A stretch of DNA of 10,177 bases, taken from Rickettsia typhi. GTDB lineage: Bacteria; Pseudomonadota; Alphaproteobacteria; Rickettsiales; UBA1997. The notes beneath the pieces were generated by a model. It did not search any database. It saw nothing but the letters and a program-made list of their open reading frames with translations, and was not told the DNA's origin. The translations under genes and the position numbers were made by a program. The DNA is taken from contig CAMDMO010000057.1 of assembly GCA_945902255.1 (NCBI GenBank), positions 1-10,177 of the forward strand, written 5' to 3'. Of the stretch, positions 7,088-10,177 are shown in pieces. The stretch's first letter is position 1, and each line of letters opens with the position of its first letter.

Positions 7088-7589
7088 GAAAAGCTTTAGT
7101 TTAAAGCGTTTGGCATTGGTTGTTTTTTGCTGCACGATTACAATTGTTATAATCCTTAAAGCGCCTCAATTTCTAGACACCAAAGAGATTTTACAATTTA
7201 ATCGTAATCTTGAAAACTACAATGTTAAATTACAGATTATTGATGCAAATGATAAAAAAATTGCCGAATTTTCAGTAGCTTTAGCTGATGATGATTACAA
7301 AAAAATGTATGGTTTAATGAATTTAAACCACCTTCCCAAGCAATATGGAATGCTATTCACATTTTCGTCAGAAGAAATATTGGCAATGTGGATGAAAAAC
7401 ACCAGAATTCCTCTTGATATGCTTTTTATTGATAAAAACGATGTAATTGTTAACATTAAAACCAATAACACCCCTTATTCTCTTGAAATTATTTCTTCAG
7501 AAAAAAAGACTAAAAAAGTCTTAGAAATTAATGGAAATTTAGTAGGTAAATTAGGCATAAAAATTGGTCAAAAAATTAAAATTATTTAA
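7086..7589 (+). CDS. DUF192 family protein, membrane-anchored
   Basis: A 167-residue protein with an N-terminal signal or anchor (MKSFSLKRLALVVFCCTITIVIILKA) followed by a DUF192 domain from about 47 to 166. Family motifs: MYGLMNLNHLPKQYGMLFTF (74-93, usual GLMfR..L....GMLFvF), MWMKNTRIPLDMLFID (101-116, usual fWMkNT.iPLDilFid), and VLEINGNLVGKLGIKIGQKI (145-164, usual vLEl.aG....lgi..Gd.v). The function of DUF192 is not established; these are small beta-rich proteins exported or anchored on the periplasmic face. No ATG, GTG or TTG lies in frame between the upstream stop and 7086, so the start is secure. No Shine-Dalgarno is visible. It heads the rightward set and ends 15 bases before hisD. 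Its promoter would have to lie inside lptA. Confidence 0.9.
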   Translation: MKSFSLKRLALVVFCCTITIVIILKAPQFLDTKEILQFNRNLENYNVKLQIIDANDKKIAEFSVALADDDYKKMYGLMNLNHLPKQYGMLFTFSSEEILAMWMKNTRIPLDMLFIDKNDVIVNIKTNNTPYSLEIISSEKKTKKVLEINGNLVGKLGIKIGQKIKII

Positions 7590-7604
7590 GGGCGTCTCTA
7601 AAAA

Positions 7605-8918
7605 ATGAAAATCTTTTTAATTGAAGATGAAAAATCTTTAAAGCCAGAAACACTTGCCAAGTCTGATTTAGCAAAGTTTTTAGCTAAATTAAAAAAACCA
7701 AATCTTAATATTCTAAAAGATGTTGAAGAAATTATAAATATTACAAAAAAAGATGGCGACAAGGCTTTAATTTCTTTTTCAAATAAATTCGATAAAACTG
7801 CTTTTAAAAAATCTGCAGATTTACTGGTAACAAATAAAGAAATTATTGATGCTGAAAAATCACTTAATAAAGAAGTAAAACAAGCCTTGAAGCTTGCTTA
7901 TCAACGCATCGCGCTTTATCACAAAAAACAATTACCAAAAGATTTTTTATTTACCGATAATCTAGGCGTAGAGCTTGGAAACTCTTGGCGAGCCATTAAT
8001 TCAATTGGTGTTTATGTTCCGGGTGGAACTGCTTCTTATCCTAGTTCAGTTTTAATGTCTGCAATACCAGCGATTATTGCAGGAGTGAAAGAGATCAGCA
8101 TTTCTGCACCCTCAACTGCTGGAAAAATTAATCCCGCCGTTTTATTTGCCGCAAAAATTTGTGGCATTAAAAATATTTATAAAATTGGTGGAGCTCAGGC
8201 GATCACTGCTTTTACCTATGGCACAAACACAGTTAAAAAAGTTGATAAAATTGTTGGCCCCGGCAATGCCTATGTTGCATCAGCTAAAAAAATATTATTT
8301 GGCGAAGTTGGAATTGATATGATCGCTGGTCCAACCGATGTCACAATTATTGCTGATAAAAATAATAATCCTAATTGGATTGCAGCTGATGCCCTTTCTC
8401 AATTAGAGCATGGCTCAGACTCTAAAGCCTTTATCATCACCGATAATCTTGAATTTGCTGAAAAAATTTTAATATCAATTTCATCTTTAATAAAAAATTT
8501 AAACCGCAAAAATATTATTGAGAAAAGCTTAAAAAATTCAGCAATTTTTGTAATAAAAAATTTAAATGATGCGGCAAATATCGTAAATTTCATCGCTCCT
8601 GAACATTTAGAAATTTCAGTAAAAAATCCAAAAAAATTTCTGCCAAAAATTCAAAATGCTGGCGCAATTTTCTTAGGAAATTATACTCCTGAAGCAATTG
8701 GAGACTATATTGCGGGACCAAGCCATACTCTGCCAACAGAAGGAACAGCAAAATTTTCTAGCGGACTTTCTGTTTTTGATTTTCTAAAAAGAATCTCTTT
8801 AATTTCTTGCAATAAAAAATCTTTTCTTCAACTAGCTCAAGCCACTTCAATTTTAGCAGAATCAGAAGGTCTTGATGCTCATAAACTCAGTATTACAATT
8901 AGAAAAAATGAAATTTAA
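7605..8918 (+). CDS. hisD: Histidinol dehydrogenase HisD
   Basis: A 437-residue enzyme (usual about 430) that catalyses the last two steps of histidine synthesis, oxidising L-histidinol to L-histidine with two NAD+, in the cytoplasm as a Zn-dependent dimer. Seen: GVYVPGGTASYPSSVLM (135-151), KIGGAQAITAFTYGT (193-207), KIVGPGNAYVASAKK (215-229), DMIAGPTDV (238-246), SQLEHGSDS (265-273), APEHLEI (331-337), GPSHTLPT (371-378) and EGLDAHKLS (421-429). All predicted active-site residues are present: zinc ligands Gln266, His269, Asp367 and His426, and the catalytic Glu333/His334 pair. SQLEHG has Leu where Ala is usual. The other his genes are absent from the window, so it is an isolated his gene, inserted between DUF192 and bamD. 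The coding end overlaps bamD. The protein is Lys/Asn/Ile-rich, as expected from the low GC. Confidence 0.97.
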   Translation: MKIFLIEDEKSLKPETLAKSDLAKFLAKLKKPNLNILKDVEEIINITKKDGDKALISFSNKFDKTAFKKSADLLVTNKEIIDAEKSLNKEVKQALKLAYQRIALYHKKQLPKDFLFTDNLGVELGNSWRAINSIGVYVPGGTASYPSSVLMSAIPAIIAGVKEISISAPSTAGKINPAVLFAAKICGIKNIYKIGGAQAITAFTYGTNTVKKVDKIVGPGNAYVASAKKILFGEVGIDMIAGPTDVTIIADKNNNPNWIAADALSQLEHGSDSKAFIITDNLEFAEKILISISSLIKNLNRKNIIEKSLKNSAIFVIKNLNDAANIVNFIAPEHLEISVKNPKKFLPKIQNAGAIFLGNYTPEAIGDYIAGPSHTLPTEGTAKFSSGLSVFDFLKRISLISCNKKSFLQLAQATSILAESEGLDAHKLSITIRKNEI

Positions 8919-9648
8919 TTCAAAAATTTTTTACATTATCGCCGTCTTCAGCCTTTTATTTTCCTGCTCTAAGAAAGATGAAAAAACTAGCGCTGAAATT
9001 GAATATGTGAAAGCGATGAATCTTCTAAAAGAAAAAAGTTATGCCGAAGCCGCAACTACTTTTGAAAAAATCGATGATGATTATCCATTCTCTAAATGGG
9101 CTTCAAAAGCTCAAACTATGGCGGTTTACGCCAGATATAAAGAAGAGGATTATGGGAAACTCATACAAATAACTGATGATTTTCTAAACCTAAATCCATC
9201 AAGCGAATATGTGCCTTACATGCTTTATATGAAAGGTTTGTCTTATTATAATCAAATTCCCGCGATAACTCGTGCGCAAGATGATACTCAACATTCTTCC
9301 TTTATTTTTCGCGAATTAATAGCACGCTTTCCAGAAAGCGACTATTCACTAGATGCTAAAGAAAAAATAGCCTTTGTTGATGAACATTTAGCTGGTGCAA
9401 AAATGTCAATTGGTCGCTATGAAATTAAAAATCAAAATTATGTTGGTGCTATTAGTTATTTTAGCGAAGTTATTTATCGCTATCGCCAAACAAAACAAGT
9501 GCCAGAGGCATATTTTCGCTTAGTTGAAATTTATTGCAAAATTGGCTTAAAAGAAGAAGCAAAAAAAGCTCAACGCGAGTTAAATTCGAAATTTCCAGAT
9601 AATCATTGGACAAAGCTTTCCAACTTAATTGATCTAAAAAATTCTTAA
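8908..9648 (+). CDS. bamD: Outer-membrane assembly lipoprotein BamD
   Basis: From ATG at 8908 the protein is 246 residues. An upstream in-frame ATG (8872) inside hisD would add 12 residues before the signal peptide and is rejected. The lipoprotein signal is MKFNSKIFYIIAVFSLLFSC with lipobox LFSC and Cys20 as the lipid-modified residue; Ser follows, with no inner-membrane Asp retention signal. Five TPR-like repeats follow: AMNLLKEKSYAEAATTFEKI (36-55), AQTMAVYARYKEEDYGKLI (68-86), YMKGLSYYNQ (107-116) with the typical D-Q...F.ELI.RFPESDY block (126-146), DEHLAGAKMSIGRYEI (158-173) and AYFRLVEIYCKIGLKEEAKK (201-220). BamD is the essential partner of BamA in inserting outer-membrane beta-barrels. 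In many alphaproteobacteria bamD precedes recN; here bioA follows. The start overlaps the hisD end by 11 bases, pointing to translational coupling. Confidence 0.95.
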   Translation: MKFNSKIFYIIAVFSLLFSCSKKDEKTSAEIEYVKAMNLLKEKSYAEAATTFEKIDDDYPFSKWASKAQTMAVYARYKEEDYGKLIQITDDFLNLNPSSEYVPYMLYMKGLSYYNQIPAITRAQDDTQHSSFIFRELIARFPESDYSLDAKEKIAFVDEHLAGAKMSIGRYEIKNQNYVGAISYFSEVIYRYRQTKQVPEAYFRLVEIYCKIGLKEEAKKAQRELNSKFPDNHWTKLSNLIDLKNS

Positions 9649-9662
9649 AAACCCTTCTCTAA

Positions 9663-10177
9663 ATGAAAGATATAAAGCTTGGATCCAAACACATTTGGTT
9701 GCCTTATACTCAAATGCAAAATCATTTACCACAACTAGAAGTTGAGAGCGCAAAAGGCTCAGAAATATTTCTAAAAGATGGTCGAGTTTTGCTTGATGGA
9801 ATATCTTCTTGGTGGTCTGTTTCTCATGGCTATAATCACCCTCACCTAATAAAAGAAATTACTAAACAAGCGAAGATTTTACCTCATATTATGTTGGCTG
9901 GATTTGCCAATGATCAAACTTATAAACTCGCTCATAGGTTGTGTAAATTTAGCAATATGGATCGAGTATTTTTTTCCGACTCAGGCTCAACTGCAATTGA
10001 AGTTGCAATGAAGATCGCTTGGCAATTTCACCTAAATTGCAAAAATAAAAATAAAATAAAATTTATTTCTTTTAAAAACTCATATCATGGGGATACTACG
10101 GGCGCAATGTCTCTTGCCGATTTAAGTTCTGGAATACATAAAAAATTTCAAAATATTTTATTAGAAAATTTTAATTT
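9663..10177 (+). CDS. bioA: BioA, 7,8-diaminopelargonic acid synthase (5' part; runs off the window)
   Basis: A frame of 171 complete codons that is still open at the window end; full family length is about 430. BioA is the PLP-dependent aminotransferase of biotin synthesis that makes 7,8-diaminopelargonate from 7-keto-8-aminopelargonate, with S-adenosylmethionine as amino donor. Seen: HIWLPYTQM (10-18, usual HIWHPYTSM), LLDGISSWWSVSHGYNHP (43-60) with the double Trp of the substrate pocket typical of BioA, PHIMLAGF (74-81), VFFSDSGSTAIEVAMKIA (102-119) with the phosphate-binding SGS, and SYHGDTTGAMS (140-150) with the aromatic Tyr141 that stacks on PLP. The catalytic Lys lies beyond the window. 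SSWW favours BioA over other class III aminotransferases. The start is 14 bases after the bamD stop, probably the same operon; no Shine-Dalgarno is seen. Confidence 0.93.
   Translation, partial: MKDIKLGSKHIWLPYTQMQNHLPQLEVESAKGSEIFLKDGRVLLDGISSWWSVSHGYNHPHLIKEITKQAKILPHIMLAGFANDQTYKLAHRLCKFSNMDRVFFSDSGSTAIEVAMKIAWQFHLNCKNKNKIKFISFKNSYHGDTTGAMSLADLSSGIHKKFQNILLENFN

Noticed and set aside
8399..8593. Minus-strand open frame of 64 codons inside hisD
   Set aside because: Phe/Ile/Lys-rich antisense shadow of hisD.
1..10177. CRISPR array, tRNA, rRNA, transposase or phage genes
   Set aside because: No regularly spaced direct repeats, cloverleaf-like or rRNA-like stretches, or transposase or integrase motifs were seen by eye.

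Overview
The window is AT-rich (A/T-heavy third positions, poly-A/T runs) and reads as Gram-negative: it carries a TonB-dependent receptor, LptA, LptB and the outer-membrane assembly lipoprotein BamD. The low GC, the style of the LptA/LptB/BamD/DUF192 proteins and a GTCATCC...GGATGAC type palindromic intergenic repeat suggest an AT-rich alphaproteobacterium of the Rickettsiales/Holosporales kind. Keeping hisD, bioA and a TonB receptor would fit a less reduced or free-living relative of those groups. This placement is inference. Start codons almost all lack a Shine-Dalgarno sequence.

Layout. 1-379 (+): open frame of unknown function, possibly the 3' part of a longer gene. 390-1247 (+): PhzF-family isomerase-like protein that lacks the usual catalytic Glu. 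1432-4323 (+): a three-gene set of TonB-dependent receptor, YfiR-like periplasmic protein (DUF4154) and a single-domain Hpt phosphotransfer protein. It looks like a surface-sensing or signalling module whose kinase, response regulator or cyclase partner is not in the window. 4439-7087 (-): lptA, lptB and nhaA, read leftwards, with a 153-bp nested palindromic element between lptA and lptB. 7086-10177 (+): a DUF192 membrane-anchored protein, hisD, bamD and the 5' part of bioA, closely packed (hisD and bamD overlap), probably one operon. The lptA and DUF192 start codons overlap in a shared CATG, so the two operons diverge from a single point.

How the genes fit together. LptA and LptB are periplasmic and cytoplasmic parts of lipopolysaccharide export. 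BamD helps insert beta-barrels such as the TonB receptor and LptD. NhaA handles sodium/proton balance. HisD and BioA are single biosynthetic genes, for histidine and biotin, dispersed among envelope genes. The points most worth following are the TonB receptor/YfiR/Hpt set, the altered PhzF active site, the palindromic element and the shared-start divergent promoter region.
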